Shown: positions 14,587-23,347, counted from the first letter of the stretch. The stretch: 64,000 bases of DNA from Ruminococcus champanellensis 18P13 = JCM 17042 (GCF_000210095.1 NC_021039.1:1482840-1546839), one strand, 5' to 3'. Notes: generated by a model from the letters alone, not told the origin. Program-made: numbers and translations.

Positions 14587-15936
14587 ATGGAAAAAAACAT
14601 GGAGAGCCGGGCATATGCACGCCTTGCCGCTCTGTTTGACGATGGTGCATTTACCGAGATCAATGCAGCTGTCAAGGAAGCAGAGGATGCGGCAGGGGTC
14701 GTTTGTGCCTACGGCTATGTAAACGGAAACGCAGTCTATGCATTTTCCCAGGATAAAACCGTAAACAACGGTGCGGTAGGCTTGCAGCATGCAGCAAAGA
14801 TCACCAAGCTGTACGGACTGGCTGCCAAGACCGGTACCCCCATTGTGGGTATTCACGATTCCAACGGCGCCTTTGTCAACGGTACAGTGGATTCCCTGAC
14901 CGCTTATGGCAGAATGCTGGAGGCTGCGTCCCAGCTGTCCGGCGTGGTACCCCAGATCGCAGTGGTAGCCGGCACCTGTGCAGGAAGCGCTGCACTGCTG
15001 GCATGCGGCTCCGATTTTGTGGTGATGACCAAGGACGCAGAATTGTTTGTAGCACCGCCCTTTGCAGAGCATGCAGGAACTGCACAATCCGCTGCCAAGG
15101 CTGGTATCTGCGCACTGGTGTGCGAGGATGACATCGCTGCCATGGAGCAGGCAAGAGCACTGGTGAACCTGATGCCCATCAACAACCTGGCTGGAGCACC
15201 CATGTTTGAGTATGCTGAAAGCGAAAGCCAGGCATCCCCCAGCCTGCCGGATCTGGTAAAGGCTGTGGCAGACGCAGATTCCCTGCTGGAGCTGTATGGG
15301 GACTACGGTAAAGCGGCATACACTGCCCTGGCAACCCTTGGAGGCACCACGGTGGGCATTGCCGCAACCAATAAGACCGAGGATCCGCTGAATACGGAGG
15401 ACTCTGCAAAGCTGGCACGGTTTATGCGCACCTGCGATGCTTTCTCCGTTCCGGTGATCACCTTTGTGGATACCATGGGCTTTGCCGCTTCTTCCGAAGC
15501 CGAACAGACCGGCAGTATCCAGGCTATGACCCGGCTGGTAGCATGCTACGCAGAGGCAACCACCATCAAGCTGTCCGTTGTGACCGGCAATGCTGTGGGC
15601 GCAGCATTCACTGCTCTGGCTGGTGCAGCATGCGGCGCAGACTTTACTTATGCCTGGGATCAGGCTGTGATCTCTCCCATGGCACCCCTGACTGCCGTAG
15701 AATTCCTGTGGCATGATAAGCTGAAGGGCGCTGCGGATGCAAATGCAAAGCGCAAGGAGCTGGCTGCGGAGTATGCAGCAACTCTGGCAAGCGCACAGAG
15801 TGCGGCGGAAAAGGGCGGCGTGGATGCAGTGATCGCACCGGCAGACACCAGAGAGACTCTGCTGTCTGCTCTGGATATCCTCAGCGGCAAGCGGGTAAGC
15901 AAGCTGCCCAAGAAGCACAACAACATTCCGTTCTAA
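14587..15936 (+). CDS. Carboxyltransferase subunit (MmdA/transcarboxylase 12S-like)
   Basis: A 449-residue crotonase-fold carboxyltransferase related to methylmalonyl-CoA decarboxylase alpha and the 12S subunit of propionibacterial transcarboxylase. Conserved blocks include YGYVNGNAVYAFSQDKTVNNGAVG, GIHDSNGAFVNGTVDSLTAYG and PVITFVDTMGFAASSEAEQTG. It moves CO2 between biotin and an acyl-CoA. It is shorter than the usual 500-520 residues and divergent (NGAF where typical proteins have GGAR), so the acyl-CoA specificity is uncertain. ATG at 14587 follows GGAAGGA. It is followed by a biotin carrier and an oxaloacetate/pyruvate carboxyltransferase, with no biotin carboxylase or sodium-pump beta subunit nearby. 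Confidence 0.8.
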   Translation: MEKNMESRAYARLAALFDDGAFTEINAAVKEAEDAAGVVCAYGYVNGNAVYAFSQDKTVNNGAVGLQHAAKITKLYGLAAKTGTPIVGIHDSNGAFVNGTVDSLTAYGRMLEAASQLSGVVPQIAVVAGTCAGSAALLACGSDFVVMTKDAELFVAPPFAEHAGTAQSAAKAGICALVCEDDIAAMEQARALVNLMPINNLAGAPMFEYAESESQASPSLPDLVKAVADADSLLELYGDYGKAAYTALATLGGTTVGIAATNKTEDPLNTEDSAKLARFMRTCDAFSVPVITFVDTMGFAASSEAEQTGSIQAMTRLVACYAEATTIKLSVVTGNAVGAAFTALAGAACGADFTYAWDQAVISPMAPLTAVEFLWHDKLKGAADANAKRKELAAEYAATLASAQSAAEKGGVDAVIAPADTRETLLSALDILSGKRVSKLPKKHNNIPF

Positions 15937-15968
15937 GCAGTTTATATTGAGAAAAGGTGGTACATACA

Positions 15969-16358
15969 ATGAAAAGATTTAGCGTAACCGTAAATGGCAA
16001 GGCATACGATGTAGCAGTGGAGGAGATCACCGGCGCAGCGCCGGCTCCCGTTGCTGCGGCACCTGCACCTGTGGCAGCAGCGCCTGCACCGGCACCGGCT
16101 CCCGCAGCAGCTCCTACCCCCGCAGCAACACCTGTTGCCGGTGCAGGGGAGAAGGTACAGGCACCCATGCCCGGCACTATCCTGGATATCAAGGTTGCAG
16201 TTGGGGATACCGTTTCCAGAGGTCAGACCGTTGTGATCCTGGAGGCTATGAAGATGGAGAATGACATTGTTGCAAGCTGCGACGGTAAGATCACAAGCAT
16301 TCTGGTCAGCAAGGGCGATACCGTAAATTCTGACGATGTTCTGGTGACCATTGCCTAA
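15969..16358 (+). CDS. Biotin carboxyl carrier protein
   Basis: A 129-residue carrier. A short N-terminal beta segment is followed by an alanine/proline-rich flexible linker of about 40 residues and a biotinyl domain with EAMKMEND, whose lysine receives biotin. It shuttles carboxyl groups between the two flanking carboxyltransferases. AAAGGTGG sets the start at 15969. It lies 32 bases after the first subunit gene and 49 bases before the third, clearly one operon. Confidence 0.93.
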   Translation: MKRFSVTVNGKAYDVAVEEITGAAPAPVAAAPAPVAAAPAPAPAPAAAPTPAATPVAGAGEKVQAPMPGTILDIKVAVGDTVSRGQTVVILEAMKMENDIVASCDGKITSILVSKGDTVNSDDVLVTIA

Positions 16359-16407
16359 ACTCTGATAGAAAGGATTTTCCGCTCTGTGCGGAAGAGTGGT
16401 GAAAGAT

Positions 16408-17805
16408 ATGGCTAAAGTAAAGATTACGGAAACCGTGCTCCGTGACGCACACCAGTCCTTGATCGCAACCCGTATGACCACTGCTGATATGCTGCCGATC
16501 CTGGAAAAGCTGGATCAGGTGGGCTATCACTCCATCGAGTGCTGGGGCGGTGCGACCTTTGATGCCTGCCTGCGGTTTCTCAACGAGGATCCCTGGGAGC
16601 GTCTGCGCACGCTGAAAAAGCATATGCCCCACACCAAGCTGCAAATGCTGTTCCGTGGTCAGAATATGCTGGGCTATCGGCACTATGCAGACGATGTGGT
16701 GCAGTATTTTGTACAGAAGTCTGTGGCAAACGGCATTGACGTGATCCGGATTTTTGATGCGCTGAACGATATCCGGAACCTGAAAACCGCCATCGATGCG
16801 GCAAAGAAGGAAGGCGCACATACCCAGGTGGCAATTTCCTACACTCTGGGGGATGTATTCACCGAGGAATACTATGTAAATTACGCAAAGCAGATCGAGG
16901 AAGCAGGTGCGGACTCTATTTGCATCAAGGATATGGCGGCTCTGCTGACGCCCTATGCCACCGAGCGTCTGGTGAAGGCACTCAAGGCAAACGTAAAGCT
17001 GCCCATCCAGCTGCACACCCACTACACCTCCGGTCTGGCGTCCATGTGCCTGCTCAAGGGCATTGAAGCCGGTGCGGATGTGATCGATACCGCTATGTCC
17101 CCTCTGGCGCTGGGTACATCCCATGCGCCCACCGAGTCCATGGTGGCTGCCCTCCAGGGTACGCCCTATGATACCGGTCTGGATCTGATGCTGCTGACCG
17201 AGATCCGCTCCTATTTTATGGAACTGCGTCAGAAGTATCTGGACAGTGGTCTGCTGGATCCCAAGATGCTGGCGGTTGACGCCAATGCATTGATCTACCA
17301 GGTGCCCGGCGGTATGCTTTCCAACCTGCTGTCCCAGTTGAAGCAGGCAGGCAAGGAGGATAAGCTTAACGAGGTGCTCCAGGAAGTACCGAGAGTCCGG
17401 AAGGACGCAGGCTACCCGCCCCTGGTAACACCTACCTCCCAGATCGTGGGCACACAGGCTGTGTTCAATGTGATTATGGGGGAGCGGTACAAGACCGTGA
17501 CCAAGGAATTCAAGGGCATTGTCCGGGGCGAGTATGGCAGAACGCCGGTGCCCATCGATCCTGCATTCCGCAAGAAGATCATCGGGGACGAAAAGCCCAT
17601 CGACTGCCGTCCGGCAGATTTGCTGGAGCCGGAGATGGATAAGCTCCGCAAGGAATGTGCAGAGTGGGTCACCCAGGACGAGGACGTACTGAGCTATGCA
17701 CAGTTCGGTCAGGTTGCAGTGAAGTTCTTTGAACGCCGCCGCAATCAACAGTACGGCATTGACGGCGTACACGGAGATGCTGCAAAGCAGATCCATCCGG
17801 TTTGA
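16408..17805 (+). CDS. Oxaloacetate decarboxylase alpha/transcarboxylase 5S-type subunit
   Basis: A 465-residue TIM-barrel carboxyltransferase. RDAHQSLIATRMTTADML carries the metal-binding aspartate near the N-terminus, SICIKDMAALLTP carries the carboxylated lysine, and LPIQLHTHYTSG gives the histidine pair of the metal site. It transfers CO2 between biotin and pyruvate/oxaloacetate. The C-terminal biotin domain found in many OadA proteins is absent because the carrier is the separate upstream gene. GGAAGAGTGG supports the ATG at 16408. Together with the two preceding genes it forms a soluble transcarboxylase-like set. Confidence 0.87.
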   Translation: MAKVKITETVLRDAHQSLIATRMTTADMLPILEKLDQVGYHSIECWGGATFDACLRFLNEDPWERLRTLKKHMPHTKLQMLFRGQNMLGYRHYADDVVQYFVQKSVANGIDVIRIFDALNDIRNLKTAIDAAKKEGAHTQVAISYTLGDVFTEEYYVNYAKQIEEAGADSICIKDMAALLTPYATERLVKALKANVKLPIQLHTHYTSGLASMCLLKGIEAGADVIDTAMSPLALGTSHAPTESMVAALQGTPYDTGLDLMLLTEIRSYFMELRQKYLDSGLLDPKMLAVDANALIYQVPGGMLSNLLSQLKQAGKEDKLNEVLQEVPRVRKDAGYPPLVTPTSQIVGTQAVFNVIMGERYKTVTKEFKGIVRGEYGRTPVPIDPAFRKKIIGDEKPIDCRPADLLEPEMDKLRKECAEWVTQDEDVLSYAQFGQVAVKFFERRRNQQYGIDGVHGDAAKQIHPV

Positions 17806-17814
17806 TGAACAGAC

Positions 17815-17850
17815 AAAGTGCTGATGAAGCGTTGCTCATCAGCACTTTCC
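17815..17850 (+). terminator. Terminator of the transcarboxylase operon
   Basis: AAAGTGCTGATGA and TCATCAGCACTTT form a perfect 13-bp stem ten bases after the last gene. Confidence 0.88.
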
Positions 17851-17890
17851 GTGCAGGGTAGCACAAATCAGCAGGAAAGGAGTGGCGGCT

Positions 17891-18838
17891 GTGCCGATCC
17901 GGATTTCACAGGATTTGCCCGCATATCAGATTTTACAGAACGAGAATATTTTCGTGATGACCCATGACCGGGCGGAGCAGCAGGACATCCGTCCGCTGAA
18001 GATCCTGATTCTCAACATCATGCCCAAGAAAATCGAAACCGAAACCCAGATTCTGCGGCTGCTCAGCAATACCCCCTTGCAGGTGGATATTGAACTGATG
18101 CATGTAGCGTCCCACGTTTCCAAGAATACCTCCCTGAGCCATCTGGAAACCTTCTATACCACCTTCGGGGAGATTAAGGACAAGCATTATGACGGGATGA
18201 TTATTACCGGGGCGCCGGTGGAGCATCTGCCCTATGAACAGGTGGATTACTGGGATGAGATCTGCCAGATCATGGAGTGGTCCAAGACCCATGTGTTCTC
18301 CACCCTGCATATCTGCTGGGCGGCGCAGGCTGGGCTGTACTACCACTTCGGCATCCCCAAATACCCTCTGGCGCAGAAAATGTTCGGCATCTTTCCCCAT
18401 GTGGTGGAGGTGGAGCATTCCCTGCTGCTGAAGGGCTTTGACGAGTGCTTCTATGTGCCCCATTCCCGGAATACGGAGGTTCGCCGGGCGGATATTGAAC
18501 AGGTGTCCCAGTTGGAGATCCTCACCAGTTCTCCCATGTCCGGGGTGCATATCGTTGCCAACAAAAACGGCAGACAGTATTTTATCACCGGTCATTCCGA
18601 GTACGACCGGGATACCATTGCCCAGGAGTACTTCCGGGATCGGGACAAGGGCATCGATATTCAGATCCCCTATCATTACTTCCCGGAGGATGACCCTACC
18701 AGGACTCCACGAGTGACCTGGCGGTGCCACGCCAATCTGATGTTTTCCAACTGGCTCAACTACTGCGTATACCAGCGAACCCCCTACAATCTGGACGAGC
18801 TCTCCGTTCGCAACTGGGAATGGGAGATCGGCATATAG
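17891..18838 (+). CDS. metA: Homoserine O-acyltransferase (MetA family)
   Basis: A 315-residue enzyme that activates homoserine at the first committed step of methionine synthesis. The family start [15 protein letters not shown] fits the GTG at 17891, with AGGAG nine bases upstream; the GTG at 17882 would add three residues. The nucleophilic cysteine lies in [13 protein letters not shown], with histidine and glutamate in [17 protein letters not shown]. Most Firmicutes MetA proteins use acetyl-CoA, but the acyl preference was not resolved here. It stands apart from other methionine genes and no SAM or T-box leader is visible. Confidence 0.92.
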   Translation: MPIRISQDLPAYQILQNENIFVMTHDRAEQQDIRPLKILILNIMPKKIETETQILRLLSNTPLQVDIELMHVASHVSKNTSLSHLETFYTTFGEIKDKHYDGMIITGAPVEHLPYEQVDYWDEICQIMEWSKTHVFSTLHICWAAQAGLYYHFGIPKYPLAQKMFGIFPHVVEVEHSLLLKGFDECFYVPHSRNTEVRRADIEQVSQLEILTSSPMSGVHIVANKNGRQYFITGHSEYDRDTIAQEYFRDRDKGIDIQIPYHYFPEDDPTRTPRVTWRCHANLMFSNWLNYCVYQRTPYNLDELSVRNWEWEIGI

Positions 18839-18892
18839 CGGCAACACCAAACCTGCGGCAGGCTCAGCCACGCCGCTTTGAGGAGGACAAAC

Positions 18893-19522
18893 ATGAATCC
18901 ACAGGACTATTCCAATCAGTATCCGAACCAGTATCCCAATCAGTACCCCAACAACTGGCAGTCCATGCAGCCCCAGCAGCCGGTGCCGGAGGAGCGGAAG
19001 GGCTTTGCCATTGCGTCCCTGGTACTGGGTATTTGCAGCATCGTGCTGATGTGCTGCTGCTGCCTCAACGTGATCACAGCGCCCATTTCCATCATACTGG
19101 GCATCATTTCTCTTGCCACGCACCGGGGCGGCAAGGGCTTGTCCATCGCAGGCATCATTTTGTCTGTAGTGAGCATTCTGCTGCTCTTTATCGTATTTCA
19201 GAGCACCAGCGTGTTCTGGAAGAACAGCGATCAGATCATGCAGGACTACACCCAGCTCATTCAGGATGCGGATACCGTATTCCCGGCTTATGAGAAGGAC
19301 GGTACCGTGCCGGATTACCTCCAGAAGTACTACGAGGGTGAATACAAGGAAACCCTGGACAAGTTCGGCATCACCTTTGATGATGTAATGGATTATCTGG
19401 ATCAGATGTACCAGCAGGGTGAGTTTGATGACCTCCAGTCTGCCCTCGGCAGTACCGGCGGCAACAAAACCTCCTCCGGTGCACCCAAGTCCAGCTTCAC
19501 CGGGGTGGAGCTAGCATACTGA
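18893..19522 (+). CDS. DUF4190-type membrane protein with repeat-rich N-terminus
   Basis: A 209-residue protein. The first 25 residues contain a tyrosine/proline/glutamine repeat (NQYPNQYPNQYPNN), then two membrane segments flanking a short loop (GFAIASLVLGICSIVLMCC and GLSIAGIILSVVSILLLF), the DUF4190 pattern. A soluble acidic C-terminal part of about 110 residues follows. GAGGAGG sets the start at 18893. Function unknown. The end overlaps the end of the convergent gene by 26 bases, and no terminator separates them. Confidence 0.75.
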   Translation: MNPQDYSNQYPNQYPNQYPNNWQSMQPQQPVPEERKGFAIASLVLGICSIVLMCCCCLNVITAPISIILGIISLATHRGGKGLSIAGIILSVVSILLLFIVFQSTSVFWKNSDQIMQDYTQLIQDADTVFPAYEKDGTVPDYLQKYYEGEYKETLDKFGITFDDVMDYLDQMYQQGEFDDLQSALGSTGGNKTSSGAPKSSFTGVELAY

Positions 19523-19892
19523 TCCCGTTGCGCAGCAAATAGAACAGGATGAGCATTCCCAGGAGCGGCAGCCAGAAACGCCTGCTTCTGGGAATGATTT
19601 TTTTCTGTATGCCGCATGCCGCAAGCAACTGCTCTCCGTACCACAGTAACCCCAGCAGCACCAGCAGGGGTACTCCCGGATTGTACCGGACTGCCAGCCA
19701 CAGTTGCCCGTTCAGCATTGCCGTGATGCTCCGTGTGCCTCCACAGCCGGGACAGTACAGCCCTGTCAGAAACCAGAGCACACATGGAATGTGGAATATG
19801 GCGATCTGATCCAGGTACAGCTTCAGCAGCAGAAACAGGGCAGCAGCTCCAAGGGGAAGCAGAAGGGTCAGCCATTTGCGGCATGGGGTCAT
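19497..19892 (-). CDS. DUF2752 membrane protein
   Basis: A 131-residue protein with hydrophobic segments and the diagnostic GLYCPGCGGTRSITAMLNG motif of DUF2752. Members are small membrane proteins of unknown role with a conserved CPxCGxTR signature. It lies three bases downstream of the polysaccharide deacetylase gene in the same direction, so the two are probably co-transcribed. Its last codons overlap the convergent neighbour. Confidence 0.8.
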   Translation of the reverse strand: MTPCRKWLTLLLPLGAAALFLLLKLYLDQIAIFHIPCVLWFLTGLYCPGCGGTRSITAMLNGQLWLAVRYNPGVPLLVLLGLLWYGEQLLAACGIQKKIIPRSRRFWLPLLGMLILFYLLRNGISMLAPPR

Positions 19893-19895
19893 GAT

Positions 19896-20771
19896 TTAAC
19901 TTCCTTTCAATGCTTTTTGCATATAGGCATCGGTGGAAATGCCGTAGGGGCGGTTGTATCTGCCGATGCCAAACAGACAGTCCGGATCTCTTGTGATCCG
20001 GTTGGGTTCTTCATAACAGGTCAGGGTAGCCAGAAATCCCATGCTCCGCAGCACCGGGATGCTCTCCCGGCACACATAGCCATAGGGGTAGGTGAACACG
20101 ACAGGCCGCATCTGCACCTGGGACGCCAGCAGGGACTGAAGCTGTTCCAGATCCGAGCGCAGCAGTTCCCGGTATGCGGTTTCCGACTCCTCCGGCAGAA
20201 TGCCGCAGCCCTGTCGGTGGGTATGGCTGTGCAGGTCATAGGTGTGGTTGCCGATCTCAATGCGTCCGGACTCCAGCAGAGTCTGGATTTCTGGAAAGGT
20301 CAGATAGGAATAAGCGGTTATGTGAGAATCCTGTTCCGCCTGGTTCACAATGTAACTGCCCACCACGGAGATCACAGCGCACATGTCGTACTTTTCCAAC
20401 AGGGGCAGGCACTGCTCCAGATTGTTGTAATAGCCGTCGTCAAAGGTGATCATCACCGGCTTTTCCGGCAGGGGCTTTCCGTTGTATACATACTCCACCA
20501 GATCGGACACAAGCACTGCCTGATAGCCATGGTCGGACAAATAGGCAAGGTCACTTTCCAGCACCTCCGGGGGGACAACATAGTCGCTGTGCCTGCCGGA
20601 AAAGACGCTGTGATACATCAGAACCGGCAGGGGGATTCCATTTTCTCTGGGATCCGATACGCCTTCTGTCCGGAACAGGCTGCATCGGAACAGCAGCATC
20701 AGCAGCCCCACCGCCACCAGATCACACAGCAGCATGATCAAAAAGCGCTTTACATTGCAGCAACGGTACAT
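19896..20771 (-). CDS. Polysaccharide deacetylase (CE4 family)
   Basis: A roughly 291-residue protein with an N-terminal membrane anchor (FLIMLLCDLVAVGLLMLLF) and an extracellular NodB-type domain. PVLMYHSVF, MITFDDGYYNN (catalytic and metal aspartates) and IGNHTYDLHSH (metal histidines) are present. It removes acetyl groups from peptidoglycan or another N-acetylated glycan at the cell surface. The third-codon ATG at 20771 is preferred because GGAAAGGAAG lies six bases upstream; the ATG at 20777 directly abuts the Shine-Dalgarno. The next gene in the unit is a DUF2752 protein. Confidence 0.85.
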   Translation of the reverse strand: MYRCCNVKRFLIMLLCDLVAVGLLMLLFRCSLFRTEGVSDPRENGIPLPVLMYHSVFSGRHSDYVVPPEVLESDLAYLSDHGYQAVLVSDLVEYVYNGKPLPEKPVMITFDDGYYNNLEQCLPLLEKYDMCAVISVVGSYIVNQAEQDSHITAYSYLTFPEIQTLLESGRIEIGNHTYDLHSHTHRQGCGILPEESETAYRELLRSDLEQLQSLLASQVQMRPVVFTYPYGYVCRESIPVLRSMGFLATLTCYEEPNRITRDPDCLFGIGRYNRPYGISTDAYMQKALKGS

Positions 20772-20931
20772 GTGCATCTTCCTTTCCTCTGTTGCTTCTA
20801 AAGACTATGTGCATTGGGCTTGTCACATTCCCGGCATAACCGGAATGGAGGACGCATAGGATGAAGCAGAGGGTTCATACTATATAGGCGGCACCGCAGC
20901 ATGCGGCAACGCCTGGGAAGCAGGTGGAAGA

Positions 20932-22071
20932 ATGCGCAGAAGAAGAAACGGATTGCGTGTGCTGATGTGGGGATGCGTTCTGGCAGGAATGCCCCTGCTG
21001 GCAGCAGGTATGCTCCAGCTCATTCCCCAGATCCCGGTTGCAGCCAATCGGCTGAATGATTTGCGGACGGATCTGGAGCAGGAACCGGCAGATAACAGGG
21101 AGGATCCGCCCTGTTTGTCCAGCGGCTATGGCTGGCTTGCAGAGGAGCCGGACGCCCCGAAACCGGAACAGACCACGGAAGTCGCCACTCAGCCGGAGGC
21201 GGAGCCGGTGTTTTACGCCAGTGGGGATCCGGGGGAAAAGCCCTATCCCACTGTGTGGCATCCGGGTAGCGCACGGATCGTCCGGATGGCGTATCAGCGC
21301 TATTCCGGCGGAAATATTGTGGATCTGGACAAGTGCGGACAGGTTCGGAACTGTACCAGTGTGGACAATGCCGCATTGTTGGAGGAAAGCCGGAAAGCGC
21401 CAGCTTTTACCATTATGGGGGATGGCTCGCCGGAGGTGCTGATCATGCATTCCCATACCACAGAGAGCTTTGAGCCCTATGTGCGGGAGTATGGGGATGC
21501 GGAATTCAATTACCGCACGACAGATCCGGCGCTGAGCGTGGTAATGGTGGGGGATCAGATTGAAGCCCAGTTGAAAAAGGCAGGCATCGGCGTGATCCAT
21601 GACGGTACCATTCATGACTATCCCCGTTATACCGGTTCCTATGACCGGAGCCGGGTGGTGGTCAAGCGGATCCTGGAGGAGAACCCCACCATTAAGGTGG
21701 TGCTGGACATCCACCGGGATGCCATTGTCAGCAACGGAAACTTGTTGCAGCCGGTGATTGATGTGGATGGACAGGACACCGCCCAGGTGATGATCATCTC
21801 CGGGTGCGACAACGGTTCTCTGAACATGCCAAACTACATGAAAAACTTCCGGTTTGCCAGCTGCCTGCAGCAGCAGATCGAATCCGACACGCCGGGTCTG
21901 ACCCGGCCGGTGCTGTTCGATTACCGGAAGTATAACCAGGATCTGACCACCGGCAGCCTGCTGATCGAGGTGGGCAGTCACGGGAATACCCTGGCGCAGG
22001 TGAAGCGTGCAGGCTCGGTGCTGGGTGCATCCATCGCCCGGGCACTGCTGGATCTGAAGGAGGAAACGTAA
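20932..22071 (+). CDS. spoIIP: Stage II sporulation protein P
   Basis: A 379-residue membrane-anchored protein with an N-terminal hydrophobic segment (VLMWGCVLAGMPLLAAGMLQLIP), a variable linker and the SpoIIP amidase/endopeptidase domain. Catalytic and metal motifs include EVLIMHSHTTESFEPY, a central KVVLDIHRDA, and LLIEVGSHGNTLAQ. SpoIIP works with SpoIID and SpoIIM to degrade septal peptidoglycan during engulfment of the forespore. The start at 20932 follows AGGTGGAAGA. Together with gerW and sigK it supports a sporulation-capable ancestry. Confidence 0.92.
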   Translation: MRRRRNGLRVLMWGCVLAGMPLLAAGMLQLIPQIPVAANRLNDLRTDLEQEPADNREDPPCLSSGYGWLAEEPDAPKPEQTTEVATQPEAEPVFYASGDPGEKPYPTVWHPGSARIVRMAYQRYSGGNIVDLDKCGQVRNCTSVDNAALLEESRKAPAFTIMGDGSPEVLIMHSHTTESFEPYVREYGDAEFNYRTTDPALSVVMVGDQIEAQLKKAGIGVIHDGTIHDYPRYTGSYDRSRVVVKRILEENPTIKVVLDIHRDAIVSNGNLLQPVIDVDGQDTAQVMIISGCDNGSLNMPNYMKNFRFASCLQQQIESDTPGLTRPVLFDYRKYNQDLTTGSLLIEVGSHGNTLAQVKRAGSVLGASIARALLDLKEET

Positions 22072-22072
22072 T

Positions 22073-22426
22073 ATGAAACGGCGTACAAAAAGAACCGCCT
22101 GCCTGGCCCTGGTGTATTACATGCTGCTGAACGGGCTGGCGGCGGGGATGCTGCAAGTTTATGTACGATCCTATAATCAAACCAACCGGGAGCCGATCCC
22201 GGCGGTGCAGATCACCCGGCAGCCCAGTGCATACCGGGTGCAGGTGGCGCAGGCACAGCTGGAACTGATCGTACCGGAACAGGGGGCACATCAGCGGGAA
22301 GTGCTGCTGCCGCCGGCAGTGCGGTATGCTGCCTGGGGGTATGACTGGCTGGAGCAGGCAATGCTCAGGCTAGCTGATGGAAAAACAGTCGGTTTGCATA
22401 GTCATTCAATTCTCCCCGGTAGATGA
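22073..22426 (+). CDS. Small membrane-anchored protein after spoIIP
   Basis: A 117-residue protein starting one base after the spoIIP stop, with GGAGG inside the end of spoIIP. The N-terminal segment TACLALVYYMLLNGLAAGMLQVYV is hydrophobic; the rest is soluble with no recognised motif. Its last 62 bases overlap the 3' end of the convergent amidase gene, and the final residues (LHSHSILPGR) are encoded there. Coupling with spoIIP suggests a sporulation link, but that is inference. Confidence 0.6.
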   Translation: MKRRTKRTACLALVYYMLLNGLAAGMLQVYVRSYNQTNREPIPAVQITRQPSAYRVQVAQAQLELIVPEQGAHQREVLLPPAVRYAAWGYDWLEQAMLRLADGKTVGLHSHSILPGR

Positions 22427-22916
22427 GCAGAGCGCCGGGAATGTGCCGCAGATCCTCCGGCGTACACAGCACTGCCGGTTTGGGCAGGACAATGCCACTT
22501 TGTTCGATTATATGGGCGACAAACTGGGAACAGACGTATTTATACCGTCGGTGCAGCCCGATCTGGAACAGCACCGTGCCCATTCCCAGCAGACTATAGG
22601 AATACATGCTTCGGTGCAGCTTGAAATGCTCCAATTCGTGCTCAAAGATCAGTCGCTGATGCGGAGTTACCGGGATGGCATACAGCTCACAGGGAATGTC
22701 CGAGAATCTGCCCAAGGTGCCCCGTCCTACGATCTCCTGGTTGAAGGTGGCGGGCAGGGGCATGGAAGGAGAGTTGCGGCAGAAGCTGTACATTTCATGC
22801 AGATTGCTGTCCGCAGAGATGGAAGCGTGGTTGTAGGGTTTTCTGGTGAAAAAACGGATGATTTTAGCAATGTTGGTACCCGTTCGGCTGACCAGCACGT
22901 AGATATAGTCCTGCAC
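22365..22916 (-). CDS. Permuted papain-like amidase (YiiX/C92-like)
   Basis: A 183-residue protein with the order typical of circularly permuted NlpC/P60-papain enzymes: histidine first in KPYNHASIS (near residue 30) and cysteine later in YKYVCSQFVAHIIEQSG (near residue 130). Such proteins cleave amide bonds in peptidoglycan, lipids or lipoproteins. No signal peptide is present. The GTG at 22916 is preferred because AAGGAGG lies seven bases upstream; the GTG at 22922 is too close. Substrate unknown. Confidence 0.72.
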   Translation of the reverse strand: MQDYIYVLVSRTGTNIAKIIRFFTRKPYNHASISADSNLHEMYSFCRNSPSMPLPATFNQEIVGRGTLGRFSDIPCELYAIPVTPHQRLIFEHELEHFKLHRSMYSYSLLGMGTVLFQIGLHRRYKYVCSQFVAHIIEQSGIVLPKPAVLCTPEDLRHIPGALLIYRGELNDYANRLFFHQLA

Positions 22917-23023
22917 ACGCACACCTCCTTACATGAATATTGTGAAAACACACAAAAGCAGTAGAAAACTTCCTAATGATTTTCGTGCAAAGAAACTATT
23001 TTCTATAATTATAGCATATTCTC

Positions 23024-23052
23024 TTGAAAAATTCAAGAGAGTTTGGTATAAT
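23024..23052 (+). promoter_or_regulatory. Promoter of tRNA-Arg
   Basis: TTGAAA (23024-23029) and TATAAT (23047-23052) with a 17-base spacer, 43 bases before the tRNA. Confidence 0.8.
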
Positions 23053-23095
23053 TATAAAGGTGAGGAACGGGAGCCCTCAACACCCTATAGTCTAT

Positions 23096-23172
23096 GCGTT
23101 TGTAGCTCAGCTGGATAGAGCACTGGCCTCCGACGCCAGGTGTCGCAGGTTCGAATCCTGTCAAGCGCACCA
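23096..23172 (+). tRNA. tRNA-Arg (CCG)
   Basis: The acceptor arms GCGTTTG and CAAGCGC pair with one G-U. The anticodon stem CTGGC/GCCAG encloses CTCCGAC with anticodon CCG. The T arm CGCAGGTTCGAATCCTGTC is standard and CCA is encoded. Confidence 0.95.
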
Positions 23173-23206
23173 AAGCATCCACGCAATCACGTGGGTGCTT
23201 TTTCTT
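23172..23206 (+). terminator. Terminator of tRNA-Arg
   Basis: AAAGCATCCACG and CGTGGGTGCTTT form a 12-base stem with one mismatch; TTTCTTT follows. Confidence 0.8.
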
Positions 23207-23315
23207 TGAAAAGCAATTGGGGAATCTGTTGACACATCTACTGCACAATTTCTGTGCGGCGATGCCCTAGGGCGGCGCCATGCAGAACGTGTACGGTGTC
23301 ACATAACAGAACATT

Positions 23316-23347
23316 GCCGTCTGTGAGTTATCACAGACGGCTTTTTT
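23316..23347 (+). terminator. Plus-strand terminator without an assigned gene
   Basis: GCCGTCTGTGA and TCACAGACGGC form a perfect 11-bp stem followed by six T on the plus strand. The adjacent histidine kinase gene is on the minus strand, where no T-run follows the hairpin. The terminated transcript may start between 23206 and 23316. Confidence 0.75.

Noticed and set aside
14560-17796. Long minus-strand frames opposite the transcarboxylase genes
   Set aside because: They are rich in cysteine and histidine, lack ribosome-binding sites and sit opposite genes with clear catalytic motifs.
18900-18960. Short tandem repeat encoding NQYP considered as a phase-variable tract
   Set aside because: Units are 12 bases long and only about three copies; gain or loss would keep the frame, so it is not an on/off switch.
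23230-23260. TTGACA at about 23230 considered as a promoter for an orphan small RNA
   Set aside because: No acceptable -10 box lies 16-18 bases downstream, so a promoter is not claimed.
23206-23345. Search for an agrD-like signal peptide gene next to the kinase
   Set aside because: Only a 15-codon frame without a ribosome-binding site was found; it has no AgrD features.
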